A stretch of 5,703 nucleotides of DNA from an uncultured Fibrobacter sp. GTDB taxonomy: Bacteria > Fibrobacterota > Fibrobacteria > Fibrobacterales > Fibrobacteraceae. Of this stretch, positions 5,447 to 5,703 are shown in pieces (the first letter of the stretch is position 1; the number at the start of each line of letters is the position of its first letter). The DNA lies in the NCBI GenBank assembly GCA_947306025.1, contig CAMZFJ010000147.1, positions 1 through 5,703 of the forward strand, read 5' to 3'. The position numbers were made by a program, and so were the translations under genes. The notes under the pieces are model-generated. The model saw only the letters and a program-made list of their open reading frames with translations. It was not told the DNA's origin and did not search any database.

Positions 5447-5703
5447 TTACAGCATCTTGCCCGTTTCCAAAAAGCGGGTATGCATTTCGAAGGCGCGGGA
5501 AAGTGCAAGCGGCAAGTGGATCCCCTTCGCATGCTTGATGCCAAATTCCAGGACATCCGTAAGCTCTGCGCGGTAATCCGGGTGGGCGCAATTCTTGATA
5601 ATCAAGCGGGCACGCTCTTCGACCGGCAAGCCACGAAGGTCTGCAAGTCCCTGCTCCGTCACGAAAATCTGCGTATCGTGATCGGTATGGTCCACATGGC
5701 TCA
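5447..5703 (-). CDS. Acetyl-CoA hydrolase/CoA-transferase family protein, C-terminal part (partial)
   Basis: Only the last 85 complete codons are inside the window; the frame is open to the edge and ends with TAA at 5449-5447. The visible part starts SHVDHTDHD, followed by TEQGLADLRG, ERARLIIKNCAHPDYR and an amphipathic tail ending in LETGKML. These are hallmarks of the C-terminal domain of the acetyl-CoA hydrolase/transferase family, which includes succinyl-CoA:acetate and propionyl-CoA:succinate CoA-transferases of about 500 residues. The enzymes pass CoA between short-chain acyl groups in the cytoplasm through a glutamyl-CoA intermediate; the catalytic Glu lies outside the window. Near a decarboxylase of the methylmalonyl-CoA/oxaloacetate type, a role in succinate-propionate or acetate formation is reasonable but inferred. 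The GTG at 5695-5693 is an internal Val codon, not a start. Confidence 0.92.
   Translation of the reverse strand, partial: SHVDHTDHDTQIFVTEQGLADLRGLPVEERARLIIKNCAHPDYRAELTDVLEFGIKHAKGIHLPLALSRAFEMHTRFLETGKML

Noticed and set aside
5289..5591. 100-codon minus-strand frame overlapping both the CoA-transferase end and the lipoprotein start
   Set aside because: It reads the conserved CoA-transferase C-terminus in the wrong frame and crosses its terminator. The overlap with the lipoprotein start codon is coincidental.

Overview
The window looks like chromosomal DNA of a Fibrobacter-type bacterium (phylum Fibrobacterota, possibly near F. succinogenes). This rests on serine-rich linkers straight after lipoprotein signal peptides, short Trp/Asp-rich repeats of the kind I associate with Fibrobacter surface lipoproteins, moderate GC with AT-rich intergenic DNA, and fermentation genes of the succinate/propionate type. 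The assignment is by recognition, not by a search.

All five genes lie on the minus strand, so the window is best read from 5703 down to 1. First comes the 3' end of an acetyl-CoA hydrolase/CoA-transferase family gene (5447-5703), closed by a strong intrinsic terminator (5375-5411). Next are two long tandem paralogues (3292-5292 and 1118-3271, 20 bases apart). Each encodes a lipoprotein with a Ser-rich tether, a beta-type domain, a helical region, two short Trp motifs and a C-terminal histidine-phosphatase domain carrying an RHAER catalytic motif. A GC-rich hairpin closes this pair. After about 190 bases of intergenic DNA, holding an unusual heptamer repeat block and an FNR/CRP-like palindrome, comes an OadG-family membrane subunit of a biotin-dependent sodium-pumping decarboxylase (87-923). 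The first 12 codons of what is probably its biotin carrier subunit follow (1-37).

The outer genes fit together: a CoA-transferase and a decarboxylase of the methylmalonyl-CoA/oxaloacetate type would both act in succinate-propionate fermentation and sodium-motive energy conservation. The two lipoprotein phosphatases between them have their own probable promoter and terminator, so they look like a separate two-gene operon placed between metabolic genes. They are the least explained content: duplicated, cell-envelope anchored enzymes with intact catalytic histidines and no obvious substrate.
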